DNA of 64,000 bases from a virus. This document shows positions 42,754 through 51,649 of the stretch, one piece after another. The stretch is from positions 1-64,000 of IMG/VR virus record IMGVR_UViG_3300013233_000151. One strand, given 5' to 3'. The translations under genes and the position numbers were made by a program. Every line of letters starts with the position of its first letter. Position 1 is the first letter of the stretch. Below the pieces are notes generated by a model. It did not search any database, had not been told where the DNA came from, and saw only the letters and a list, made by a program, of their open reading frames with translations.

Positions 42754-43747
42754 ATGACCGAACTAGGCTGGAATAGCTACACGCTTCCGTCCCGTGGGCA
42801 GCTCTATCAGGGACGCCTTCCCGACGGAATCGTTCAGATTCGACCCCTGCGAGCGCGCGAACAGGCGAAGCTCATGCAGCAAGGCGGGGGCATTGTGGGA
42901 AAGGTGGATTCCATCATTTCCACCTGCCTCAAGCTCCCCGAGGGGATCAAGTCGAAGGAACTGCTCCTCGTCGATCGCTTCGCGGTGCTGCTTGCGCTCA
43001 GGACCAAAACTTTTGGACCAGAGTACACGTTCGACTACCGTTGTCAGGACTGTGGTGAGCAGCAGAAGGGTCACATCAACATCGTCGAGGACTTCGATGA
43101 GCGGACCCCCGACAGTGATCTCGCTGAGCCATTCGATATCGAGCTGCCCGATGAAGGCAAGGTGGTGAAGATGCGATTTCTCCGAGGGGAGGACGAGGAT
43201 CAGATCGCCAAGAACTCCAAGCGGGTCAAGATGCAGTCGAACGACTCCGCTGATCCGAGCTATCTGATCCGCCTTGCGATGCAGATCATGGCGATCGACG
43301 GCGAGGACCCGGAGAAGATGCGGTCGCTTGTGGATCGACAGAAATTCATCGAGGGGATTTCGGCGGGCGACCTATGCGTATTGGAGGACGCGATGAACGA
43401 CCTGGAGCCGGGTATCGACACGAGGATTTACCCCGAGTGCAGCAAGTGTGCCTATGTCAACGAAATGACGATGCCGTTTTCGGCAGAGTTTTTTCGTCCG
43501 AGACGGAGGAGTCGATCTCGAAACACTTGAGGCGAACGTCTTCTTCCTTGTGTACGGCAGCCACGGTGGATTCACCAAGGCCGACATTGATGCGATGGAT
43601 CAAGCAGAGGTGTTCCGCTACACCCAACGTCTTGCGGAGCAGCGCAAGAAGGAGAATGAGGCGCGTGACGAGGCCAACCGCAAAGCCGCGAAGGGCGCTA
43701 AGAAGAATCAGACTCCGCTGTGGAAACGGCTCACCGGCCACCGCTGA
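42754..43747 (+). CDS. Baseplate/tail assembly chaperone (T4 gp26/gp51 type), frameshifted
   Basis: AGGAG before ATG 42754. The first frame gives 258 aa (stop 43528-43530): a T4 baseplate-hub chaperone pattern with CxxC pairs (CQDCG and CSKC). Its last 12 residues (RPRRRSRSRNT) look out of frame. From the six T at 43489-43494, the +1 frame reads on as VRDGGVDLETLEANVFFLVYG, then HGGFTKADIDAM... to a TGA at 43745-43747. That C-terminal part is typical of the family. The downstream frame has no good start of its own. So this is either programmed frameshifting, as in tail chaperones of other phages, or a T-run indel. The position after the tube fits a tail chaperone. Confidence 0.75.
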
Positions 43748-43754
43748 GAGCTGC

Positions 43755-43784
43755 GTAGACGAATCCTTCGGAGGTCTCTAAACT
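43755..43784 (+). promoter_or_regulatory. Promoter-like GTAGAC-N18-TAAACT
   Basis: GTAGAC 43755-43760, 18 bases, TAAACT 43779-43784, 8 bases after the chaperone stop. The leader to GTG 43872 is about 80 bases. Confidence 0.65.
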
Positions 43785-43871
43785 CAACCCCAACGAGGAG
43801 GCCGCCACGCCCCTACAACTCATGCGTCATTTGTCGAAGTCTACTACAGACCTAGCAGCAGGAGGTGCTCC

Positions 43872-45128
43872 GTGAGTGCCGAATGGAACTCGTCCACTTT
43901 TCAGTTCGATCCTGTTGGCCAGTCACACACGTTCTCGTTCATCATGGACAAGATCGAAAACTTCCTCACGATGTCTGGATGGCAGCGCCCCTCGTGGGAT
44001 GGCGGGTCCTTCGGTCCAGGAACCAATGGGGGTCCGGACTCTGCTTCGACGGACGTGAGGCATTTTCTACGGACCGATCGCGCGACGCAAGATCGGTGGC
44101 GCTTCACTGGAGATCTCATTACGCAGCACGGTGGAATCGTGGTGTGGTATAACGCAGATCCGACGGCTGGACCTTACGGTCCGAACCTTGGCGGTACTAC
44201 TGACGCAGGAGAGAGCGGCCCTCAGATTGTCATCCAGACTTTCTTGGAGAATACAACGACGGATGGTGTGCAGGTCTACACGCCCGATCACGACGTTACG
44301 GTTTCTGGCATCGCTCGCTTTGGTTCGATTCGTGTTTTGATCGACAACCTCGTGGTCAACAACTGGTTGCTCTATGGGGGTGAAGACGGATTCTACTTGG
44401 AATCGGGACGCGACACCTTCAACGCGAGCCTCGGTCACGGGGCCGTGATGACGTTCGGAGAGATCCCGGAGTTCAACGGCACGCGCGATGCAGCTCGTCA
44501 ATGGACGGCGCAAGGTCTCGTGTGCGACATGCGCGGGAACTGTCGATTCACAGAGGACCGCAACGATCGTTTCGTCTCCAATGACGGGACGAATAAGAAC
44601 ATGACGGCTTCTCTCCAGCCGTTCAGCCCACGAGGTACTGCGAGTATTGACTCGCTATCTGGAAACGTCTTTGATGCGCGTCCCTATTACATCGGGTGCC
44701 GCGACAACTTTTTGTCCGCGACCCCCTACGGCGCGACCTCGTTGTCTCAGGAGATCTTTCAAGGATCCGGCAACGGTCTCTCCGCTAGGTACGCCGCGTC
44801 CTTTGGCCTTATCAACACGCCTAAGAATGATCGGATTAGGATCTCTCCGTTGTTTATGGTGCAGCAGATAACCCATGTAAATTCGGGTGTAACGAGCGTC
44901 TCTGCTCTGAACAACATTGTGGCATCCGTCAACGCATGTCCTCAACTTGATGTGCGAACCATGCGTCAAGTCTTTCGCTTCGTAGGTGCTGACCACACGC
45001 TCATTCCGTTCTTGAGTGTGGTGGATTCGGTTAGTGGAGCTACATATCGAATTGCTCGCATGGCCGACAATGGGCGATTCTCGCAGTTTGGTGTGGAGGT
45101 TCCTTCGACGGTCCTAACACTTCCGTAG
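43872..45128 (+). CDS. Unknown virion protein (418 aa)
   Basis: AGGAGGTG just before GTG 43872. Sequence is beta-rich, Asn/Thr/Gly-rich and Lys-poor, as in fibre or baseplate proteins (IMDKIENFLTMSGWQRPSWDGG...). No motif. Base composition is less GC-rich than the polyprotein block. It pairs with the following gene of the same style. Confidence 0.65.
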   Translation: MSAEWNSSTFQFDPVGQSHTFSFIMDKIENFLTMSGWQRPSWDGGSFGPGTNGGPDSASTDVRHFLRTDRATQDRWRFTGDLITQHGGIVVWYNADPTAGPYGPNLGGTTDAGESGPQIVIQTFLENTTTDGVQVYTPDHDVTVSGIARFGSIRVLIDNLVVNNWLLYGGEDGFYLESGRDTFNASLGHGAVMTFGEIPEFNGTRDAARQWTAQGLVCDMRGNCRFTEDRNDRFVSNDGTNKNMTASLQPFSPRGTASIDSLSGNVFDARPYYIGCRDNFLSATPYGATSLSQEIFQGSGNGLSARYAASFGLINTPKNDRIRISPLFMVQQITHVNSGVTSVSALNNIVASVNACPQLDVRTMRQVFRFVGADHTLIPFLSVVDSVSGATYRIARMADNGRFSQFGVEVPSTVLTLP

Positions 45129-45137
45129 GAGAATGAC

Positions 45138-46970
45138 ATGACGGAGTTTGGACAGAACATCGTCCCTGCAATCTACGAGGACAATACCTTACGTACATTC
45201 TCGAAGGCGGGGTTCTTGAGCCATTTGGTTCGGGCGCTTGAAACCGTCGGAATGGTATCGCTGCATAGTCTGTGGCCTTACGATCCGTTCTCGACTCCTG
45301 AGTTCCCGATTCAAGAGGGCCAAACATATCTGTTCCCGTTTGACTTCCCGAACGATGGTGGGACGATGACGTGGAACGTGAATGGTACGTTGTATCGACC
45401 ATGCTTCGTGGTGGCGATGTATCACGGAAACGAGAACTCCATCATCAATCCGACACGTCTTGAGACACACATCCTCGTCGAGAACGCGATTCGTCTCGAC
45501 GGAGCCCCGGTGCTCAACAACATTTTTTCGATGAGTCGCACCCGAGGGTCTACAGGACTCATCGGCTTTGGGGTGCCCACCAACGGATACACGACTGTCT
45601 TTCCGAATCAAGCAGGACAGGAACTTCAAAAGGAGGATTGGCTGCCGTATGTAGGTTCGGCTGCTTCTAACCAATCAATCCTCCCTGTTGGTCACTGGTT
45701 CGTGTATCTAGGGCCTGCGGGACTACAGGTCTACGCCGGATCTAACAACACACGACTCGCGTACGGAGACCTCATTGCTGCGGGGTGTTTGTTCGCAGGC
45801 GCGCGCCTTCCCGGACGTGCGCGACCCGTCACCGAAGACGGAAACCTAAACCGCATCAACCCGATCCTTCCGATGTATTGGAAGGAGACCAATACGGTCA
45901 CTACCGGGAGTACCTTCTGGTCAACCAGTACGCTTGACGCTAACGCTCTTTACTTCGAGAGGTTTAGACCGAAGATCCACCGGATGCAGGCGGACATCAA
46001 GTCCACGGATGAGATCGTGGATAGTTGGCTATTCAATTTAGAGAACGTCGAGTATCCAATCTTCCCGCTCTACCAACCAGATACGCGCCCCAGCCCTCGT
46101 GCGATCACGGGCGGTGGTGGCGGACATATCCTTGCGTTCGGCGTACAAGTCCCTGATTCGCGCGAGAACGATGCTACTGATAAGTTCGGTCCGGTGGTGC
46201 CTGAGCTGAACGCGAGTGAGGTGCGCCCCAAATTTGAGGATCTGTTCACAGGGGAGGGTTTTCGATTTTGCGACCAGAACGCGCCCATCGGAATTCACAC
46301 GGATCCCAACACACTGCTTGATTGGTACTTGGTCCCGACCTACAACTCAAATCAGCTTGTTGGCCTGTTGCATGATAGCGGAACGACGGTTGATACACTG
46401 TCGGTCGTCGTGCTGACTTCGACTGATACCGATAGGTACGATCTCACTGGCGCTAACGGATGGGGCAACACGTTTCCGACGGCGGTGACGGTTACGGAAA
46501 CTGGAAGCGGAACGACCGTTTGGGACGACGCGAGTACGTTGGACGAACAGGTATTCGCGGTGCCGACACAGAATAACGTCCAGGCGTATGAGGTCCAGTG
46601 GGACATCGCTGTTAGCGGATCTGATCCGAGCGACACCCTCTATCAGATTTCGTTCACGGCAAACAACCGCGACGACCCGCAGGGCGGTCTGTTCTCGTCG
46701 GAGGGCTTCAATGATCTTACCTTGGAGTTTTTATTCGCCGGTGCGTGGGTTCCGGTTCTCACGATCGAGTGCGCGGGCACCAACACGGCGTTTGTGAACT
46801 CAGAGGGCAAGCTCAGCTACTCGACACAGACCTACGCTGCTTTTGTTCAGAAGGATACGAGTACAGGGACGCCGCAACTTACGGTGCGGTGGCAGGCCGA
46901 CGGTGACGACGACCGATCAAGCAACGGATCCGTAGGGGTTATTAGCATCAACAAGTTCCGCTACATGTGA
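45138..46970 (+). CDS. Unknown virion protein (610 aa)
   Basis: AGGAG before ATG 45138, nine bases after the previous gene. The protein is rich in Asn, Thr, Trp and Gly with long beta stretches, the C-terminal third being carbohydrate-binding-like (EVQWDIAVSGSDPSDTLYQI). It is in the tail-fibre style but has no named motif. Partner of the 418-aa protein by context. Confidence 0.65.
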   Translation: MTEFGQNIVPAIYEDNTLRTFSKAGFLSHLVRALETVGMVSLHSLWPYDPFSTPEFPIQEGQTYLFPFDFPNDGGTMTWNVNGTLYRPCFVVAMYHGNENSIINPTRLETHILVENAIRLDGAPVLNNIFSMSRTRGSTGLIGFGVPTNGYTTVFPNQAGQELQKEDWLPYVGSAASNQSILPVGHWFVYLGPAGLQVYAGSNNTRLAYGDLIAAGCLFAGARLPGRARPVTEDGNLNRINPILPMYWKETNTVTTGSTFWSTSTLDANALYFERFRPKIHRMQADIKSTDEIVDSWLFNLENVEYPIFPLYQPDTRPSPRAITGGGGGHILAFGVQVPDSRENDATDKFGPVVPELNASEVRPKFEDLFTGEGFRFCDQNAPIGIHTDPNTLLDWYLVPTYNSNQLVGLLHDSGTTVDTLSVVVLTSTDTDRYDLTGANGWGNTFPTAVTVTETGSGTTVWDDASTLDEQVFAVPTQNNVQAYEVQWDIAVSGSDPSDTLYQISFTANNRDDPQGGLFSSEGFNDLTLEFLFAGAWVPVLTIECAGTNTAFVNSEGKLSYSTQTYAAFVQKDTSTGTPQLTVRWQADGDDDRSSNGSVGVISINKFRYM

Positions 46971-46979
46971 GCGCTGCTC

Positions 46980-49900
46980 ATGGGGGACTTCACTCTATCT
47001 GGTTTTCCGATCGGCAACGCGGGTGAGTTTTCACTCGAAGCTGAACAGCAACTCACTGGAGCGTTCACGCTTCAACTAACCATCGGAGATGGTGTGGGGA
47101 GCGAATTGCTGGTCGCACAGGCGACGGCCAATATGTCGGGTCTGGTTACAACGACCATCATCGGCGTCATTACCGGAACGTCGAATCTCGTCGTGCAGGG
47201 TGGTGTGATTCTTGCGGCCTCGATCCCTGCGGGATTCTTTCCGTACGCGCAGGCGGAGTTGGTGAGCGGTCAGGCGATCTTCGATGGCAACTTATCGAAC
47301 AATGATGGCACGAACGACTTCGGAGAGTGGCATCCTTTCCCCATCTACGCGGCCGGGGAGGTGACGGGCGGCTTCGTCGTGGATGCTCGGATCGGTTCGA
47401 GCGCGCTCGCGCGGGAGCTGATCGCGCAGGCGTCCGCCAACATGACGGGCAGCCCGCAGGTCGATCAGTTCATCGGCATCGCGGACGTGTCGGGCAACGA
47501 GTTGCTCAGCGCCGCCGCGACGGCGAACATGACGGGGCAGCCCGACTTGCTCAAGGACGGCGGCTCGCCTCCGTTCGTGATTCTCAACGGCACGGACCAG
47601 TACCTCAGCCACCCGGTTGTCACGGACAGTGACTTGCGCGGGGGCGCGAACTTCTCGTGCGTGATCGTTTTCGACCCCGAGGTCGTGGAGCAGGGCGGGA
47701 CGGGAGTGCTGTGCGGCAAGCACGACCCGAACGCTACTACGGCGGATTGGGGCTGGAGGGCCTTGTGGGACGCGACCACGGGCGAAATCACGGTGACGGT
47801 CTCCAGCTCCTCCACGGGTGCGGACCGTGCTGAGCGCACGACGGCCGTAGGGGGCACGGGGATCCGCGTCAGGACCGTCTTCGCGTTCACCTGGGACAGT
47901 ACGACCTTGAGTCTGTACGTCGCAGGCAGCGCCTCTCAGGGCGTCCAGACGAACTTCGGCATCGTGGGTGTGATGGTGGCGAGCACGGCTCGGTTCGCCG
48001 TGGGGGCGGACGATACGCTCTCGACGCCCGCCAACTTCTTCCAGGGCGCGATCCACGCCATCTACATCTTCGATGACGTGCTCAGTGGGGCGGAGGTCGG
48101 GACGATCGACCAGTCGGGCTACATCCCTTCGGCGCTCGATGACGCGAACTTTGTGGTGGCGTGGCGACCCGACCGCATCGAGGGATCGACCGTTGGCTTT
48201 CAGGTTACGAAGTGGCTCGATGAGAAGGCGAACCGACAGCTAGATCGTAGTGACGGAACGATCGTTTGCTTCCCGGGCTTCCTCGATCACCTTCGGTTCC
48301 TCTCCGACGAGTGGGACATGGATTTCCTCAATGCGCAGATTGCGGGCGTCAGCCTCGGCCAGAACCTCGCGTCGGACTTTGTTCTATCGGCCAGCACCAC
48401 CAACTTTGTTGAGTCGGGTGGATTCCGTCTATTTGTTCCGGTCACGGGCACGGCAGAGCCGGAGATCGTCTCAGGATTCCGCACGAACGCCAACGACATC
48501 ACGGTCTTTTGGGGAGGTCGAAAGGACGATGCGTCTGCAAACGATGTCGTTTACTTTGAGCTGCTCGCGCAGGGGCTCCAGGTTTTTTTTGATGCAGCGA
48601 CGCTCGACCTCTTCGTCTATCAAGACACGGGTACGACGACGCGCTACGAGTTCGGGCAGTCGGTCCCCGGTATGGAAACGACTGTGCCGGATGGACCGGG
48701 AACCGTTTTTGCGATTCGATACAACAGTCAGACGGCGCTGTTCACGCTCTTTATCAACGGCGTCAAGATGTTCGAGGAGGGCACGACCGTTACCGGGCCG
48801 AACCTCGTGGGATCGGGGATGCGCTTCTGCGAGTTTGGGAATTGGGCGGCCATCAACGCTTCGGCCAGTCAGACGGATCGCCGAGCGGCCTTCGTGCTGC
48901 CCTCTTGCTTGCCTGATATCCTGATGGAACGAGTGCTCGCAGGTGTGATATCGCCGGTCTTCGGTATGGACAATGCGTCTCCGATCGGACGAACGCTGCG
49001 CGCCGCATTGCGACGTAATCCGGTCCCTTCGCTTCCGTTCGGATTGAACTTCTTTGAGTACGATGCGATTGACGCTGCCGACGATGATCCTCCGAATCCG
49101 CAGCCCGATAGGTTGCGTCCGTATCCGACGGGATCCGGTACGGTCGAGATTTTGGGGCAGCCCCTCGATGGTGAACAGTTCACGCTCTCAGATGGCACAA
49201 CTACCCTTACGTTTGAGATTGAGATCGCGGGAGGGATCACAGGTGACGTGTCGGTGTTCTTGGGAGCCAATGTGCTCGGTACACTCGTCAACATCGCTAC
49301 TGCTATCAACATTTCGGCCCTTCGTCTGACGGCGGGAGCCCCCGTGGTGTTTCAACCTGACGGAGCAAACGATCGAGGGTACGTACGGATTACTCAAGAC
49401 GACTTACACGATGGCGACTTGCCGCTGGCAGTTGTCAATACCTCACACTTGATTGTGGGAGGACAGGTTCGCGTCACAGGACCGTACCGCGTCGATGGTC
49501 CTAGCGGATCGGTGGGCTTGGTGGACGGTCAACCGAATGACGGAGATCAGTTTGTCATATCGGACGGCATCAATACGGTAACCTTCGAGTTTGATACTGC
49601 GGGTGGTGTGGCGGTCGGTTCAACGGCTGTTCCGATTGGGGCGACCATGACGTTGACGATGGATAATCTGGTCACGGCCATCAACGCTTCGGTGCTGCTT
49701 TTGACAGCAGACCCGACGCAGGCATTCAACCGCTTTGAGATTACGGCTATCGACGCCGTACAGAGTATTCTGACGGCACGCCGGTCGAGTAATCCGACCG
49801 ACTACGCGAATCGGGTCGATCGGCCCATCATTATTCCCGTCAACGCCTCTGGAAATTTGGTGGCCTCTACGAACTTTGCGCAGCCTGCTCCGTTTGAGGA

Positions 49901-50861
49901 GTCGATCGCATCCGGTCTTGGAGGGCTTGTTTACGGGACCGTCAATACGGATACGACGCTGACGTTTGTGGACAATCCGTATTCGGTCTTAGAGCCCGAA
50001 GCGCTAACGGTAGGTGTTGGGACTTTGCCTCCGTTCATCAACCCTACTCCGAGCATCTCGTCCGTCACAGCCGACTTGGCAAAAAACGTGACGGCCGTTG
50101 CTCTGGCTGGACCGACGGACGCAGGCGATGTGAGATCTTGGTGGGAGATTGAGCTGGTGTCGGACGATCCACAGTTCAACCTGCGCATCGACGAGCAAGA
50201 CAACAACTTTTCGATCAACAAAATCCAGTCGGATACGTTTTCGATTCCGCTAGGTCAGGATTGGGATGATCTTCGGATTCGTTTTGTCATCCAATCGCAG
50301 CTCGATCCGAATCAGCTTTGGTTCTCGCTGTACGTGCGCATGACAGGAGAGAACTTCAATAACGGAACCGTAGAGACCATTATCCTTCCAGGCGTGGGCG
50401 CTCCAGAGCCTCCCCCGACGATTGAGCTGGAGATCTCTACAACTCAACAAGCCTTCGTGGTGCAGGAAGCTTCGGCCGCTGCTGCGCGTCAGCTTGCTCT
50501 CTCAAACCGTTCTCGTTACAAGCTTACGCGACTCTTCGTCAATGCTAAGACGGACCCACGTATCGTGGGCCGCAACGAAGATGGGTTGGAGTTCGGTCTC
50601 CTTTCCGTTCTTGACGACTTCCTTGCTTTGGGAACCGATGTGAGAACCTACAAGGTCAGGTCGGGTGATATCGGGTTCTTGGATCAGATCTCTGTGAAGT
50701 TCTACGGAGCAGGCTTCGAGGACTTCTGGTGGGTGATCGCTTACGCGAATGGGATTGCGGATCCCGATGCCGATATGTTCGTGGGTCAGAACCTCGTGAT
50801 CCCTCCGCGCGAAACCGTTACCGCGTTCTTGTCTCGTAAGCCCACGGGGGATGGTCGTTAG
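46980..50861 (+). CDS. Large virion protein: LamG-like domains and C-terminal LysM/gp53-like wedge
   Basis: 1293 aa; ATG 46980 without a strong ribosome site. The N-terminus has short ATANMTG units. Residues about 195-370 look like a concanavalin/LamG lectin fold (YLSHPVVTDSDLRGGANFSCVIVF, then FAVGADD), and a second follows at about 460-660. Two copies of the beta module shared with the sheath lie near 720 and 845 (VEILGQPLDGEQFTLSDG, VDGQPNDGDQFVISDG). The C-terminal 100 residues (YKVRSGDIGFLDQISVKFYG...WVIAYANGIADPD) match LysM/T4 gp53-type baseplate wedge proteins. It is probably a baseplate protein with surface-binding domains. Confidence 0.75.
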   Translation: MGDFTLSGFPIGNAGEFSLEAEQQLTGAFTLQLTIGDGVGSELLVAQATANMSGLVTTTIIGVITGTSNLVVQGGVILAASIPAGFFPYAQAELVSGQAIFDGNLSNNDGTNDFGEWHPFPIYAAGEVTGGFVVDARIGSSALARELIAQASANMTGSPQVDQFIGIADVSGNELLSAAATANMTGQPDLLKDGGSPPFVILNGTDQYLSHPVVTDSDLRGGANFSCVIVFDPEVVEQGGTGVLCGKHDPNATTADWGWRALWDATTGEITVTVSSSSTGADRAERTTAVGGTGIRVRTVFAFTWDSTTLSLYVAGSASQGVQTNFGIVGVMVASTARFAVGADDTLSTPANFFQGAIHAIYIFDDVLSGAEVGTIDQSGYIPSALDDANFVVAWRPDRIEGSTVGFQVTKWLDEKANRQLDRSDGTIVCFPGFLDHLRFLSDEWDMDFLNAQIAGVSLGQNLASDFVLSASTTNFVESGGFRLFVPVTGTAEPEIVSGFRTNANDITVFWGGRKDDASANDVVYFELLAQGLQVFFDAATLDLFVYQDTGTTTRYEFGQSVPGMETTVPDGPGTVFAIRYNSQTALFTLFINGVKMFEEGTTVTGPNLVGSGMRFCEFGNWAAINASASQTDRRAAFVLPSCLPDILMERVLAGVISPVFGMDNASPIGRTLRAALRRNPVPSLPFGLNFFEYDAIDAADDDPPNPQPDRLRPYPTGSGTVEILGQPLDGEQFTLSDGTTTLTFEIEIAGGITGDVSVFLGANVLGTLVNIATAINISALRLTAGAPVVFQPDGANDRGYVRITQDDLHDGDLPLAVVNTSHLIVGGQVRVTGPYRVDGPSGSVGLVDGQPNDGDQFVISDGINTVTFEFDTAGGVAVGSTAVPIGATMTLTMDNLVTAINASVLLLTADPTQAFNRFEITAIDAVQSILTARRSSNPTDYANRVDRPIIIPVNASGNLVASTNFAQPAPFEESIASGLGGLVYGTVNTDTTLTFVDNPYSVLEPEALTVGVGTLPPFINPTPSISSVTADLAKNVTAVALAGPTDAGDVRSWWEIELVSDDPQFNLRIDEQDNNFSINKIQSDTFSIPLGQDWDDLRIRFVIQSQLDPNQLWFSLYVRMTGENFNNGTVETIILPGVGAPEPPPTIELEISTTQQAFVVQEASAAAARQLALSNRSRYKLTRLFVNAKTDPRIVGRNEDGLEFGLLSVLDDFLALGTDVRTYKVRSGDIGFLDQISVKFYGAGFEDFWWVIAYANGIADPDADMFVGQNLVIPPRETVTAFLSRKPTGDGR

Positions 50862-50906
50862 ATGGCACTCAGCGACAACGCCAATCGGTTAGGCTACTCG
50901 GTATGA
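50862..50906 (+). other. Orphan upstream copy of tape-measure start (MALSDNA...)
   Basis: ATG 50862 directly after the TAG of the 1293-aa gene reads MALSDNANRLGYSV and stops at TGA 50904-50906, overlapping the GIY-YIG start. Its first seven residues equal those at 51603 but use other codons. I read it as the remnant of the original tape-measure start. Confidence 0.65.
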
Positions 50907-51613
50907 CAGCCATCAAGCCGGGCTCGACCGTGACGATCTATGCCATCCGCTGTAAGCGTAATGGCTATCGGTACGTTGGCGCGACGGGTACTTCGGTTCG
51001 CCGACGTTGGAGTAACCACAAGTCCAAGCTACGAGGTCGGCAGAACCACGGGACGGTGAAGTTGCAAGAGGCGTGGGATCGTTTTGGCGAAGGCTCTTTT
51101 GTCGTCGAGGTTCTGGAAGAGGGTGTGTCGTATTCGGATGCTGCTGAGCGCGAGGCATTTTGGATCGGTCAGTTTAGGCGGATCTTCAACACCGGCGATC
51201 CTCTTGACCTCGGGACCCATGCGGAGAAGGACTACATCGTGACTCCTCCGGGCGGGCCTGAGCGCGCGGTGCGTAACCTACGGCGATATTGTCAGGAGAA
51301 CCGTCTGGGTTCGGCCAATATGGTGCTGGTTGCGCAGGGCGTTGCAGTCCATCATCGAGGGTGGCTGTGCAGATACGCGGGGGATGCTGCGCCGAAGGTG
51401 AAGAGGGAGCGATACACGGGGGGCTATTGGGTTGATTGGGTCGGCGGAGGGCGCGAGTTCGTCTCTTCGTTGAAGGGTTGGTGTCGGACGCAAGGATTTG
51501 ATCCCGATACGATACGCCGCTTGGTGGATGATCTTCCGGTTCGGAAGGACTTTGAGTTTACGATCGAGGTTGCGCGTCCGCGCTTGAGAAAGGAGGTGCA
51601 ACGTGGCTCTTAG
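50903..51613 (+). CDS. GIY-YIG homing endonuclease
   Basis: 236 aa from ATG 50903 (ATGA overlap with the orphan MALSDNA frame). Y13-A14-I15 and Y24-V25-G26 form the GIY-YIG motif, followed by R33-R35, H39 and a Glu-rich EVLEEG region; a C-terminal DNA-binding part is likely. The gene stands free between a baseplate gene and the tape measure. Its last codons contain the ribosome site (AAAGGAGG) and GTG of the MALSDNA copy at 51603. This fits a homing endonuclease gene inserted in the first codons of the tape-measure gene. No group I intron structure was seen. Confidence 0.85.
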   Translation: MTAIKPGSTVTIYAIRCKRNGYRYVGATGTSVRRRWSNHKSKLRGRQNHGTVKLQEAWDRFGEGSFVVEVLEEGVSYSDAAEREAFWIGQFRRIFNTGDPLDLGTHAEKDYIVTPPGGPERAVRNLRRYCQENRLGSANMVLVAQGVAVHHRGWLCRYAGDAAPKVKRERYTGGYWVDWVGGGREFVSSLKGWCRTQGFDPDTIRRLVDDLPVRKDFEFTIEVARPRLRKEVQRGS

Positions 51614-51638
51614 CGACAATGCCGTGGGTTTTATTTAG
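51603..51638 (+). other. Recoded tape-measure start (MALSDNAVGFI) with frameshift heptamer
   Basis: GTG 51603, 7 bases after AAAGGAGG, reads MALSDNAVGFI and stops at TAG 51636-51638. The heptamer GGGTTTT (51626-51632) has the X-XXY-YYZ form of -1 slippery sites. A -1 shift there gives VGF-YLEAEDVSLSK and enters the tape-measure frame without a stop. Confidence 0.55.
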
Positions 51639-51649
51639 AAGCGGAGGAT

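Noticed and set aside
43374-43781. -1 frame as the continuation of the chaperone
   Set aside because: Its translation is Ser/Arg-rich and not protein-like, whereas the +1 frame gives a family-like ending.
50862-51638. Group I intron carrying the GIY-YIG gene
   Set aside because: The flanks are two copies of the same exon start with synonymous changes and no recognisable intron core; a free-standing insertion explains the data better.
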